Shown here in pieces: positions 33,643-40,673 of a DNA stretch of 40,673 bases. The notes beneath the pieces were generated by a model. The model did no database searches, had not been told where the DNA came from, and saw only the letters and a program-made list of their open reading frames with translations. The position numbers and the translations under genes were made by a program. This DNA is from Bryobacterales bacterium (GTDB lineage: Bacteria > Acidobacteriota > Terriglobia > Bryobacterales > UBA6623): assembly GCA_028819235.1 (NCBI GenBank), contig JAPPMC010000227.1:1-40673 (forward strand), given 5' to 3'. Position 1 is the stretch's first letter, and the number at the start of each line of letters is the position of its first letter.

Positions 33643-36600
33643 TCAGAAGCTGAACTTGAGGCCGATCTGCATGATGCGCGGATCGTGCGCGCTGGTCACC
33701 CTGCCGAAGATGCGATTGTTGAAGCCGAGAGCGACGCCGTTCCATTGCGGATGGTTGAACGCGTTGAAGAACTCGCCCCTCAGCTGCATCCGGACACGCT
33801 CCGTCAGCTGGGTGTTCTTAGCCAAGGTCAGGTCGAAGTTCGCCAGGCCCGGCAGCCGGATGGGGGCGCGCGGCGAATTTCCGTACGTTCCCCGCGCGGG
33901 CTGCTCGAATGCCGAGGTGTTGAACCACTGCCCCAAGGTCTGCGGCCCCGAGTTCGGCTCCCCGACAAGATTCGGTCTCTGGGGGCCGCCGCCGCCGACC
34001 CGGGCAGGGTCCCCGGCCAAGGTCGCCCCACCAGCTCGGCCACTCTGGAAGGAGACGATTCCGGCGACGGTCCAGCCGCCGAACACCTTCTTGAGCGCGG
34101 TGTCCTGCCTCCGGAAGAACGGCAGCTCGTAAAGGAAATTCGTCATCGAAATGTGCGTGCGGTCGAAGTCCGCCAAGCTCCACTCCGCTGCGAGGTTCCG
34201 CGGGTCCTGAACCGTGTCGCCGACGTTGTCCCCGTGGCTCCAGGTGCGGGACAGGGTGTAGGCGCTCTCCAGCATAAATCCCCCCGAGAAGCGCCGTCGC
34301 AGCGTGATCTCCAGGCCGTTGTAGGTGGAGCTCGCCGACGGCTCCTGATAGAGTACGTTCGCGAATCCCGGGAATGGCCTGTGCGCATTGATGCTTCCCT
34401 GCCGGTTCGCGTCCGGTACGGGACGGTTCAGGTTGGGCCGGATGCCCAAGTGCACGCCTCGGTTGCCGACATAGGTAATGTCGATCGAAGTCTGGCGGAA
34501 GATCTCGTTCTGAACACCGAAGCTCCATTGGTAGCTCGTAGCCGCAAGCCCCTCGGGATCGTGGCCCGCAACATTGCTCGGCAGGATGATGTCCGTCGTC
34601 CCGCCGGCCGGGTCGCTCAGCCTCGTGTTGAAGATCAGCGGCTGCTGGACGATAGGCGGCTGGCTCGACGACCGCCCGATGTGGCCGGGGCCATAGTAGA
34701 CCCCCGCGCCCGCCCGCAGCACTGACTTGTCGGAAATCCGGTAGGCGATTCCGAGCCTCGGGCCGAAGTCGTTGAACTGCTGGCGGTACAGGTCCGCCCC
34801 GCCAAACTGCTCAGCCCTAGAGTCCGAGGGGGTGAGAATGCCGTTCAGCAGCGAGCCGCTTCCCGGTACGATGCGACCGTTCGACATGACCGTGACGGCC
34901 TGAGTGGGGTCGTAGAGCTCGGGCATGAAGGCTGAGACGAGGCCGTTCTGCTCCTCGCCGAGGACGCCTTGGAAGATTGACCAGCGCACTCCGAAATTGA
35001 TCGTCAGGTCTTGGTTAACTTTCCAGGCGTCTTGGGCGTAGAAGTCCCGCTGCATCGCAATCAGGTTCGTCTGGATGTTGCCTCCCTCCTGCTCTTGGTA
35101 CGTGAACGCCCTGCCCATCAGGAAGTCTGCCACGGCGTGGCCCGAGGCGCCGCCGTTGAATCTGAACGCTCCTTGGGGCCGCGTGGAACTGTCGACCCAC
35201 TTGCGGATCCAGAGGATCTCCGTGCCGAACTTCAAGCTGTGATTGCCGACCTGCGTGGTGAGGTCGTCTCGGAAGGTCAGCATCGGGTTGCCGTTGTCGT
35301 AGGGAACGTTGGCCGCGCTGATGCTGCCCCATCCTTGGCCCAGAAGGATGTCCGGAATCTTCTCGCCGGGATTCTCGGCGAACAGCTCGGGGATGTTCAG
35401 TCCGTTGGGCCGCTGCTCCATGTTCAGCAGCGGTCGGTGGATGGTATTCCAGGAGAAGCCGAAGGTGAATTCGTTGACCATGGTCGGGGAGACGATGTTC
35501 GTGAGACTCGCGACGAGGTTCTTGCCGGGCTTTGAGTACGACGAGTGGATGGTGTCGAACGAATGGGCGGACCACAGCGCCTTGTGCTGGATCTGGCTCC
35601 AGTCATCTTGGATGTAGCGCGCCATCAACCGGACGTCTTCGCTGAAGTTGTGGTCGATCCGCACCAGCTCCTCGTGCTGGTCGGTAGGCTGGCTGGGCTG
35701 TGCAATCCAGTTCTGCCCTCCAACGCGGTTGGGCAGGGGGTAGAAACTGTCGAGAAGGATCGTAGCGTTTGGATCAATGAGGCTGCTGGGAACCATGTTG
35801 TTCGGAAACGGATCGCCCGTATCTGGATTGCGGACCTCCCTCTCGCCCGTGAAGTCGCCCATGCGCATGGCCGCCGTCGGGGTACGGGCCAAGAATGTCG
35901 CCCCGCGCATGGAAGGTCCGCGGCGCTTGTACTGGGAGATGGATGTGAAGAAGAAGGTTTTGGTCTTGTCGGCGTTGTAGCCGCCAAAGGAAATAGGTCC
36001 GCCCAGCGTGAACCCGAAATGATTCTGCTTGAGCGGCGCGGCTTCCGTGGCGAAGAAGTTGGCGGAGTCCATCACGTTGTTCCGCATGAAGTTGTAGAAG
36101 TCCCCGTGGAACTCTTGGCCGCCGCCCTTGATGACGATATTCCCGACGCCACCGCCGTAGCTACCCGACTCCGCATTGAAGTTGCTCGTCAGGAACTTGA
36201 CCTCTGCGATGGCCTCCGGCGGCGGGAAGTTGTTGATTCCCCGCTGGCCGCCGGTGTCCATGTTCTGGATGCCGTCAATTGCATAGCGCACCTTGTCCGT
36301 GCGCGTCCCGTGCACTGCCAGCAGTGGGTTGCCCTCCTGCCCGATGCCGCGCTGGTCGGTCGCCTCGGCGGCAACGCCGGCCGCCAGTCGCCCGAATTGC
36401 GACCAGTTGCGCCCGTTGATGGGCATTTCCGCGACCTGAATGGTATCGATGAGCGCGGCAACCTCTCCACTCTCGGTGTCCAGGACCGGTGCGGCTCCCG
36501 AGACCTCGACGGTCGTCGTTACTTCGCCCACCTGCAGTTCTAGGTCTACCCCCAAGCGCTGCTCGGCCTCCAGCGCAATGCCGCGGAGGACCTGGCGCTG

Positions 36601-36882
36601 AAACCCGGCCAGCTCGCCCGCAATGTCGTAGTCGCCCGCGGGTATGGAGCTGACGACGTACACGCCGCTTTCGTTTGACTCGACCACGCGGACTTCTCCC
36701 GTGGCCACGTTCGTCACGGTGACCTGGACGCCTGGGATGACGGCTCCTGTTGCATCCGAAACCGACCCGGTGATCGTGCCGCGGCTGATCCCTTGGCCAT
36801 AGGCTACGGAAGCGGCGTAGGCGAGCAGCACTCCGACCGCCGCCGTACGCGCGAAGCGCATACCAAGATGACTAGAACTCAT
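33643..36882 (-). CDS. Oar-type TonB-dependent receptor with carboxypeptidase-regulatory domain
   Basis: 1079 aa outer-membrane protein. A signal peptide ends around ASVAYGQG. The regulatory-like beta-sandwich starts GTITGSVSDATGAVIPGVQV, and the plug has the motif EMPINGRNWSQFGRLAAG with a YAIDGIQNMDTGG segment. The barrel follows, with a C-terminal IGLKFSF ending in the aromatic residue needed for insertion. It is similar in plan to the other receptor here but different in sequence throughout, so probably for another ligand. The ATG at 36882 is preceded by GGGGG at good spacing, and an extended -10 promoter lies about 50 bases upstream with a hairpin in the short leader. It faces the FG-GAP/cytochrome/TPR genes. 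Confidence 0.92.
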   Translation of the reverse strand: MSSSHLGMRFARTAAVGVLLAYAASVAYGQGISRGTITGSVSDATGAVIPGVQVTVTNVATGEVRVVESNESGVYVVSSIPAGDYDIAGELAGFQRQVLRGIALEAEQRLGVDLELQVGEVTTTVEVSGAAPVLDTESGEVAALIDTIQVAEMPINGRNWSQFGRLAAGVAAEATDQRGIGQEGNPLLAVHGTRTDKVRYAIDGIQNMDTGGQRGINNFPPPEAIAEVKFLTSNFNAESGSYGGGVGNIVIKGGGQEFHGDFYNFMRNNVMDSANFFATEAAPLKQNHFGFTLGGPISFGGYNADKTKTFFFTSISQYKRRGPSMRGATFLARTPTAAMRMGDFTGEREVRNPDTGDPFPNNMVPSSLIDPNATILLDSFYPLPNRVGGQNWIAQPSQPTDQHEELVRIDHNFSEDVRLMARYIQDDWSQIQHKALWSAHSFDTIHSSYSKPGKNLVASLTNIVSPTMVNEFTFGFSWNTIHRPLLNMEQRPNGLNIPELFAENPGEKIPDILLGQGWGSISAANVPYDNGNPMLTFRDDLTTQVGNHSLKFGTEILWIRKWVDSSTRPQGAFRFNGGASGHAVADFLMGRAFTYQEQEGGNIQTNLIAMQRDFYAQDAWKVNQDLTINFGVRWSIFQGVLGEEQNGLVSAFMPELYDPTQAVTVMSNGRIVPGSGSLLNGILTPSDSRAEQFGGADLYRQQFNDFGPRLGIAYRISDKSVLRAGAGVYYGPGHIGRSSSQPPIVQQPLIFNTRLSDPAGGTTDIILPSNVAGHDPEGLAATSYQWSFGVQNEIFRQTSIDITYVGNRGVHLGIRPNLNRPVPDANRQGSINAHRPFPGFANVLYQEPSASSTYNGLEITLRRRFSGGFMLESAYTLSRTWSHGDNVGDTVQDPRNLAAEWSLADFDRTHISMTNFLYELPFFRRQDTALKKVFGGWTVAGIVSFQSGRAGGATLAGDPARVGGGGPQRPNLVGEPNSGPQTLGQWFNTSAFEQPARGTYGNSPRAPIRLPGLANFDLTLAKNTQLTERVRMQLRGEFFNAFNHPQWNGVALGFNNRIFGRVTSAHDPRIMQIGLKFSF

Positions 36883-36903
36883 AGATTAGGACCCCCTTGG
36901 ACG

Positions 36904-36923
36904 GGTGGTCTTCAAGCACCACC
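36904..36923 (-). promoter_or_regulatory. Hairpin in the receptor leader
   Basis: GGTGGT / ACCACC, a 6-bp stem with an 8-base loop, begins about 3 bases after the predicted transcription start. It may stabilise or regulate the mRNA 5' end. The half GGTCTTCA (36907-36914) also pairs with TGAAGACC at 36978-36985, a perfect 8-bp inverted repeat spanning the promoter. Confidence 0.35.
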
Positions 36924-36932
36924 GTCGCGGAA

Positions 36933-36941
36933 AGTATATCA
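36933..36941 (-). promoter_or_regulatory. Extended -10 promoter of the second TonB receptor
   Basis: Minus strand TGATATACT, a TGn-TATACT extended -10 element, lies about 50 bases before the ATG at 36882. The -35 region is poor, as is usual with extended -10 promoters. Predicted transcription start near 36926. Confidence 0.5.
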
Positions 36942-37267
36942 CTGCTCTGCTTTGGCGGGTCGATGAGGCCTGTGTTCTGAAGACCATTCCCAACTCACAG
37001 CGCCTGGGTTGCGGGAAGCGGGGGCCCACAGCCGAGAAGCTTCGAGTGTGGCCGTGGTCCGCAGTGTGCTGCACGTGGGCGGAGCTTGCTTTGGCTTGGG
37101 AACACCACGGCCCAGTGGCGCCGCAGGAGCGCTGGAGTTGGCGGGCAGGTGTTGTGCGGCAGTAGCCGGCCTGGCTGGGCCTTCGTAGCGCTAGCGCGCC
37201 GGTTCAAGCCCCCTTCCGGCTCCTTCGCCTTGCGGGCCAGCGAGGCCATCCTCTGGCCGGAACCCTG
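36942..37267. other. Intergenic region without a recognisable gene
   Basis: About 330 bases between the receptor promoter and the nucleotidyltransferase-like gene. No gene, tRNA or clear repeat is recognised. Confidence 0.4.
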
Positions 37268-37822
37268 CTACGCGCTCCCCGCCAGGAGCCAGGGAATCTC
37301 CCTGACGAGGTACTCCTTGGCGACGTCCGGGAACTTGCTGTAAGGCGAGTGCGGGAAGCAGGTGTTGTGAATCTCCCGTAGCTGCTCGAACGTCCTCGCG
37401 CCGACCTTCCGCGCCAGAATCCGCATGTCATCCCAGTCTTGCTGGCGGTGGGTCCGGAACTTCAGTGCCAGCAGTTGCCGGTCCGAGGGGGCTATCACGG
37501 TCAGGCACTTGCCCTCGTAGGCTGTCCGCTCGCCAGCGTCGGGTCGGGTCGGCATGGCGGGTATGAGCGACACGTCGCGGTTGAGCCAGTTCGGCGTGAT
37601 CCCCATGTCCTTGACGGTCTCCCGCACCGCGGACTCGAACTTGTGATGCCTGCCTGCATGCTCGATCCGCAGCGCATCCACGTCCTGCGTCAGATTCGAG
37701 CGGCTGCCGTCCAGCAATAGCGCGGCGCTCCCGGCAAGGTGCACAGTGGTCTGAAGGCATAGTTTCTCCAGCTTCCGGCCAAGTCGCTCGAAGGCCTCAA
37801 GGATTCTCAGCCGGTCGAGCAC
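37268..37822 (-). CDS. Nucleotidyltransferase-like protein (AbiEii/DUF6036-like)
   Basis: 184 aa from a GTG at 37822. The N-terminal helix (LDRLRILEAFERLGRKLEK) is followed by HLAGSAALLLDGSRSN (GSAA at 31-34) and TQDVDAL (DVD at 47-49), the GS...DxD layout of minimal nucleotidyltransferases. Later LTVIAPSDRQLLALKFRTH and QDWDDMRILARKV resemble the C-terminal KLxA..R...KDxxDI region of AbiEii/DUF6036 proteins. Such proteins act as toxins or toxin-like effectors in toxin-antitoxin and abortive-infection systems. The start is preferred because upstream residues are low-complexity and a GGGGAG site precedes the GTG. It follows the next gene by 62 bases on the same strand. The family match is from motifs only. 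Confidence 0.65.
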   Translation of the reverse strand: MLDRLRILEAFERLGRKLEKLCLQTTVHLAGSAALLLDGSRSNLTQDVDALRIEHAGRHHKFESAVRETVKDMGITPNWLNRDVSLIPAMPTRPDAGERTAYEGKCLTVIAPSDRQLLALKFRTHRQQDWDDMRILARKVGARTFEQLREIHNTCFPHSPYSKFPDVAKEYLVREIPWLLAGSA

Positions 37823-37884
37823 CCGGTCACTCTCCCCACCCGGCCTGCGGTCGCTCCGGTCGCTCACTGCGGACGGGGACGGGG

Positions 37885-38373
37885 TCAGGGGTAGGCGGGC
37901 GGATTCTCCCACGGCCACTCGGGCAGGTTCCAGGGATTCGGCCAGCCGGGGGCCCAGTAGTACTTCTCGCCCCCACGGGGATCCAGCGAGCGGGGGTCGA
38001 TCAGCGTGCCGTGCCGCCGGAATGCCGGGGGCGCGTACAGCTCCGGATCCCCGTCCGACGGCTCGTCCCTCGGACGGTACGTGACCGCCCAGGCCGGATC
38101 GCAGAACCGCTCAGGCTCGTGCACCCACTCGGGGGGCTCGAGGCCGTGCTCCCAGGCCAAGTGCTCCGTCACGGCGGCAAGCAGGGCGTCCCAGCGCGTG
38201 CCGGTCAGATGTGGCGGCCGCCACATGGCCGCGATCCGCTCCTCTTGCGGCTGGGCGTGAAAGCAGCGCGGCAGGTCGCACACCAGCATCCGGTAGCGTG
38301 TCGCGAAGTCCGGGTGGTTGGCGATCACACCGCTGTATGCCGCGACCTCGAAATCTGGGTCGAACTCCCGCAT
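37885..38373 (-). CDS. Uncharacterised partner of the nucleotidyltransferase-like gene
   Basis: 162 aa, soluble, rich in Pro, Trp and Arg. Segments such as LLAAVTEHLAWEHGLEPPEW, EPERFCDPAWAV and APPAFRRHGTLIDPRSLDPR resemble a family commonly found beside DUF6036-type genes, in which a short helical region is followed by an AFxRHGxxIDxRxL motif. No function is known; by position it may be the antitoxin-like or substrate-handling partner. The ATG at 38373 has GGAGG about 10 bases upstream. The C-terminus ends in a Trp/Pro-rich tail. Its first codons overlap the possible upstream frame. Confidence 0.6.
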   Translation of the reverse strand: MREFDPDFEVAAYSGVIANHPDFATRYRMLVCDLPRCFHAQPQEERIAAMWRPPHLTGTRWDALLAAVTEHLAWEHGLEPPEWVHEPERFCDPAWAVTYRPRDEPSDGDPELYAPPAFRRHGTLIDPRSLDPRGGEKYYWAPGWPNPWNLPEWPWENPPAYP

Positions 38374-38594
38374 GCCGCTCGGACCTCCCGGCCCCCATCG
38401 TATCCGTCCTTCCAGTTCGCGAGCAGGCGCTCAACCTCCCCGATGTCGGGCCGCTTGAGGATGTAGTGCCACGGGCCGACGCTGGGTGCCCCAATGCGCC
38501 CGGTCCATTGCCGCAGGCGGGCGCAGACTGGCTTCGGCGACCCGAGCGCAGCGCCGTTCGATCTAATCCGCGGCGCGATGTGGTTGCTGCGCAA
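38325..38594 (-). CDS. Possible small upstream gene of the nucleotidyltransferase cassette
   Basis: The frame overlaps the start of the 162-aa gene by 49 bases. Its central part (VGPWHYILKRPDIGEVERLL, then ANWKDGYDGGREVR) reads like a real helical protein. The first 25 residues and the Ser/Arg tail are less convincing, so the start is uncertain and the 3' end may be altered. It could be a small antitoxin or regulator; no family is recognised. Confidence 0.3.
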   Translation of the reverse strand: MRSNHIAPRIRSNGAALGSPKPVCARLRQWTGRIGAPSVGPWHYILKRPDIGEVERLLANWKDGYDGGREVRAACGSSTQISRSRHTAV

Positions 38595-38991
38595 GTTCCC
38601 AAGGGGCCGCTGGGGCCGAGATGAGTCTGTGGCGGGAACAGGTGATGCCGATGGCGGCCCAGCACGATCGGGGCGAGGAATGCCGCTGGTTGGCGGCAGG
38701 ATTTGGGATCGGGGACTGGTTGCAGGCCAGTTGCGGAACCCGACGCTGGTGGAGTGTCGTCAAGGCGTCGAAGCAGTGCTCCTCGCTGGGCCGCAAGCTG
38801 CGTACATGGACGTGGCGCACTGGGATTGGCCTCGGCTCCACTCCCCAGTGGCAAGACCGCGGCCCTGCCGCCCAGTCCCCTTTTCACTCCGCCCGCAGCC
38901 TCAGCCTGGTCGGCCTCATGTCGGGCTGATCCTGCTTCACTCGCCGGTTCGACGCTGACGCGCTGCACGCAGGATATGCTGGGGGCTGCCG
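38595..38991. other. Intergenic region without a recognisable gene
   Basis: About 400 bases between the nucleotidyltransferase cassette and the small ATPase. Frames are open on both strands but do not resemble a family. TATGCT at 38975-38980 may be the -10 box for the ATPase. Confidence 0.4.
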
Positions 38992-39591
38992 ATGTACCTG
39001 AAGATCCTCAGCCATCCGGTCTTCATGAACCTGAACTTCCACATGCCGATGGTTGTGGACCTCTCGCACCCCCTGATCATGTTGGAAGGCGAGAACGGCT
39101 CCGGCAAGTCGACGCTGCTGCAGTCGATCTACTACGCACTGAAGGGGCGCACGGTAGACAACTTCGCCTACAAGCTGCACCGTCGCGGCGCCAAGTTCTC
39201 CCAAGTGGTCCTCTTCGACGCTGAGCAGCACAATCCGCGGAACACGCCCTCGCTATTTGACGATCAGCCCCAGATGAAGGAGTTCCTGATGACCGCGAGC
39301 CACGGCCAGGTCATGCTCTCCCTGTTCCGCGAGACCTTCCCCCAGCTCCCGCAGGATTCCGTGCTGCTGCTGGACGAGCCGGAGATGGCCCTGTCACCTT
39401 CCAACCAGAGGCGGATCCTAAAGATGCTGAAAGAACTGGTCGACAAGAAGGGCTTCCGGGTCATTGCCGCGACCCACTCCCAGACGCTGATCGGTGCGCC
39501 GGAGACCTACGTCATCAATCTCGACCGTCACGTCAACCGCAACGTCACGACCGGCGCGTTCGGGGTGGAGGGGGCTTCGACGATCCACTGA
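38992..39591 (+). CDS. Compact ABC/AAA-type ATPase (COG3910-like)
   Basis: 199 aa. Walker A is GENGSGKST at 33-41, a signature-like SHGQ at 103-106, Walker B SVLLLDEPEMALSP at 123-136 and the switch His in AATHSQ at 159-164. The order and the phrase DEPEMALSPSNQRRIL match the COG3910 group of predicted stand-alone ATPases, of unknown function, often near defence or mobile genes. At 199 aa it is a little short for the group, mainly between Walker A and the signature. No membrane partner is adjacent, so it is not a conventional transporter. The ATG follows GGGGG at good spacing. It ends in a short VEGASTIH tail. Confidence 0.82.
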   Translation: MYLKILSHPVFMNLNFHMPMVVDLSHPLIMLEGENGSGKSTLLQSIYYALKGRTVDNFAYKLHRRGAKFSQVVLFDAEQHNPRNTPSLFDDQPQMKEFLMTASHGQVMLSLFRETFPQLPQDSVLLLDEPEMALSPSNQRRILKMLKELVDKKGFRVIAATHSQTLIGAPETYVINLDRHVNRNVTTGAFGVEGASTIH

Positions 39592-40062
39592 CGCCATCCG
39601 AGGTCTAGGACTCGGCTGCGTCGGGAGGCAGGCTGTCAGGCTATGAACAGTACACGCCCCGGCCATTCTGAGAGCCATCGGTCCGACGTTGCGCACTGGC
39701 TTGCCCGAGACGAAGCCGCCGCATTGGGGCTCGACTGAGTCTGCTTGCGAACCTAGCGCGGATACGCTGGCTCATCCACGGCGCTGGTCGCCACCGGCAA
39801 TGCCTCCAGCGGCACTGTCGCCATTGGCGGCCTATTGTCCGCATCGCTTCGGCGCGAAGGATTGGCGCATCGTCACCAGAAAACACTCGCCATGCAGCGT
39901 GTTGCAGGGCGTCGACCATTCTTGCTGAGCGGTGTCGCGCTCACGATCCCGAGGCTTGGGATCGGACTCACCTGCCGCAATCGAGGGCTGCAGATGTGTC
40001 GAAGCTGTGAGATCTGGACGTGGCGCAGTGACGCGGCGGTAGACGCCCGACTCGAATGCCCG
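39592..40062. other. Intergenic region without a recognisable gene
   Basis: About 470 bases between convergent genes. It contains a weak hairpin just after the ATPase and no recognisable gene on either strand. Confidence 0.4.
39598..39615 (+). terminator. Weak hairpin after the compact ATPase
   Basis: CCGAG / CTCGG with an 8-base loop, five bases after the stop codon. No T run. Confidence 0.25.
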
Positions 40063-40089
40063 AAAACCGGCCGCCCTCCGGGCGGTTGG
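40063..40089 (-). terminator. Rho-independent-type terminator of the partial ATPase gene
   Basis: On the minus strand a 10-bp stem (CCAACCGCCC / GGGCGGCCGG, two G-T pairs) with a 3-base loop is followed at once by TTTT. It lies about 54 bases beyond the stop codon. It is the only hairpin in the window with a T run. Confidence 0.65.
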
Positions 40090-40142
40090 AACTGCCGCCA
40101 GCTAAGCGACGCACGTCGCGGAGCTCCACGAAGCCGTGGCAA

Positions 40143-40673
40143 TCAAGAGCTGAAGTTCTGGTGCCGCAGGTTCTGGTTGCGTGCCACGAATGGCATGAAG
40201 CTGGGAATCCCGGGTTCGTGGTAGACGATGGACTCGCGCACCACGGGCCATATGTAGCCGAGGTCTTGTAGTTTTCGGCTCGCTTCCCGGACCGACTCGC
40301 TATCTCGGGCACGCCCATCACCTTCAAGCGACGCCCGGATTGCTCGATCTACTTGCCCAGGAAGCACTCTCTCAGAACTCGAGTATGCTGCGGCCACGCT
40401 GGCAGCGACCGGGAGTAGCTCAAGGTCGTCCAGTTCCCTGTACCTGTTGAAGTAGAACAGGCCTTGCTGCCGGGAGATAGTCGGCTTAGCGCTCTCAACT
40501 TCGGCGCCGCCGATCGTCGCAGATGGGCAAGGACACCTGTCCCACAGCGCCTGCCCCCACATTTGGAGGAAGTAGGGATAGCCTTGGCTCTCCTCTGCGA
40601 CTCGCTTGACGGCTTCCGGAGCTAGTGCTTGAGCCAAAACCCCTGTCACGACGGGCCCGGCGGCCCGCTGGTA
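40143..40673 (-). CDS. ATP-binding protein, C-terminal part (runs off the right edge)
   Basis: The frame is open to the window edge, so the N-terminal ATPase domain with the Walker motifs lies outside. The visible 176 residues begin near ALAPEAVKRVAEESQG, then YPYFLQMWGQALWDRC, a typical sensor-2/lid region of AAA_16-type ATPases. A helical region with ELLPVAASVAAAYSS and a winged-helix-like end (ASRKLQDLGYIWPVVRESI, then YHEPGIPSFMPF) follows. Similar ATPases occur on plasmids and in accessory regions, acting as regulators or NTP-driven switches. A good terminator follows. The GTG at 40649 is unlikely to be the start because the similarity runs through it. Confidence 0.65.
   Translation of the reverse strand, partial: YQRAAGPVVTGVLAQALAPEAVKRVAEESQGYPYFLQMWGQALWDRCPCPSATIGGAEVESAKPTISRQQGLFYFNRYRELDDLELLPVAASVAAAYSSSERVLPGQVDRAIRASLEGDGRARDSESVREASRKLQDLGYIWPVVRESIVYHEPGIPSFMPFVARNQNLRHQNFSS

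Noticed and set aside
37190..37235. GGTTCAAGCC followed by CGGCTCC, resembling a tRNA T-arm and acceptor end
   Set aside because: The T-stem does not pair and there is no matching 5' acceptor, D-arm or anticodon arm.
38111..38968. A 285-codon minus-strand open frame
   Set aside because: It overlaps the better-supported 162-aa gene and has low-information Arg/Ser/Pro composition.
38807..40027. An exact 13-base repeat (TGGACGTGGCGCA) at 38807 and 40015, both intergenic
   Set aside because: The flanks do not align well; it is too short to call a repeat family or mobile-element ends.
1..40673. CRISPR array, insertion sequence, integrase or attachment sites
   Set aside because: No regularly spaced repeats, transposase or recombinase motifs were seen in any frame.

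Overview
This is a high-GC bacterial window. Its gene families point to the phylum Acidobacteriota, by inference only since no rRNA or tRNA gene is present. The supporting families are two very large Oar-type TonB-dependent receptors with an N-terminal carboxypeptidase-regulatory domain, a PadR regulator next to an 'acidobacterial duplicated orphan permease'-type ABC permease, a DUF4019 protein, and an FG-GAP/ASPIC-UnbV protein. Several genes are visibly broken and long stretches have no recognisable gene. This fits a genome undergoing decay, possibly host-associated.

Layout. 0.2-3.4 kb: a sugar isomerase/epimerase-like TIM barrel, a Gfo/Idh/MocA oxidoreductase and a divergent secreted cyclase-family hydrolase. 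3.8-5.7 kb: an ATPase plus TOPRIM-like (DUF3226) pair on the minus strand with a clear sigma-70 promoter, a candidate anti-phage module. 6.2-12.6 kb: an enolase-superfamily sugar-acid dehydratase-like protein, a frameshifted Sde182/DUF1593-type gene and the first TonB receptor. 13.0-14.3 kb: a small frameshifted coiled-coil/membrane protein, then about 0.9 kb without a recognisable gene. 14.3-20.6 kb: a glycan-processing set of a PQQ-type beta-propeller, a sulfatase, a sialidase lipoprotein, a second sulfatase and a DUF4019 protein. 20.9-24.3 kb: a composite pseudogene (HlyD-type adaptor joined to a sulfatase tail), the ABC permease and PadR. 24.6-28.6 kb: a GH29-like protein with an altered active site, then a minus-strand operon of metallo-beta-lactamase hydrolase, RibF and a LacD-like aldolase. 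28.9-36.9 kb: an FG-GAP/ASPIC protein overlapping a seven-heme cytochrome, then a TPR protein, facing the second TonB receptor. 37.3-40.7 kb: an accessory region with an AbiEii/DUF6036-like nucleotidyltransferase pair, a compact AAA ATPase and a partial second ATPase with a good terminator.

How the parts fit (inference): the receptors, sulfatases, sialidase, GH29-like protein, dehydratase, aldolase, isomerase and oxidoreductase suggest capture and breakdown of sulfated or sialylated glycans. Two separate places carry ATPase-based accessory genes typical of defence or toxin-antitoxin regions. Start regions are of two kinds. Some genes have strong Shine-Dalgarno sites; at least six others have a TANNNT -10-like box 6-8 bases before the start codon and no good Shine-Dalgarno, which suggests leaderless transcripts.
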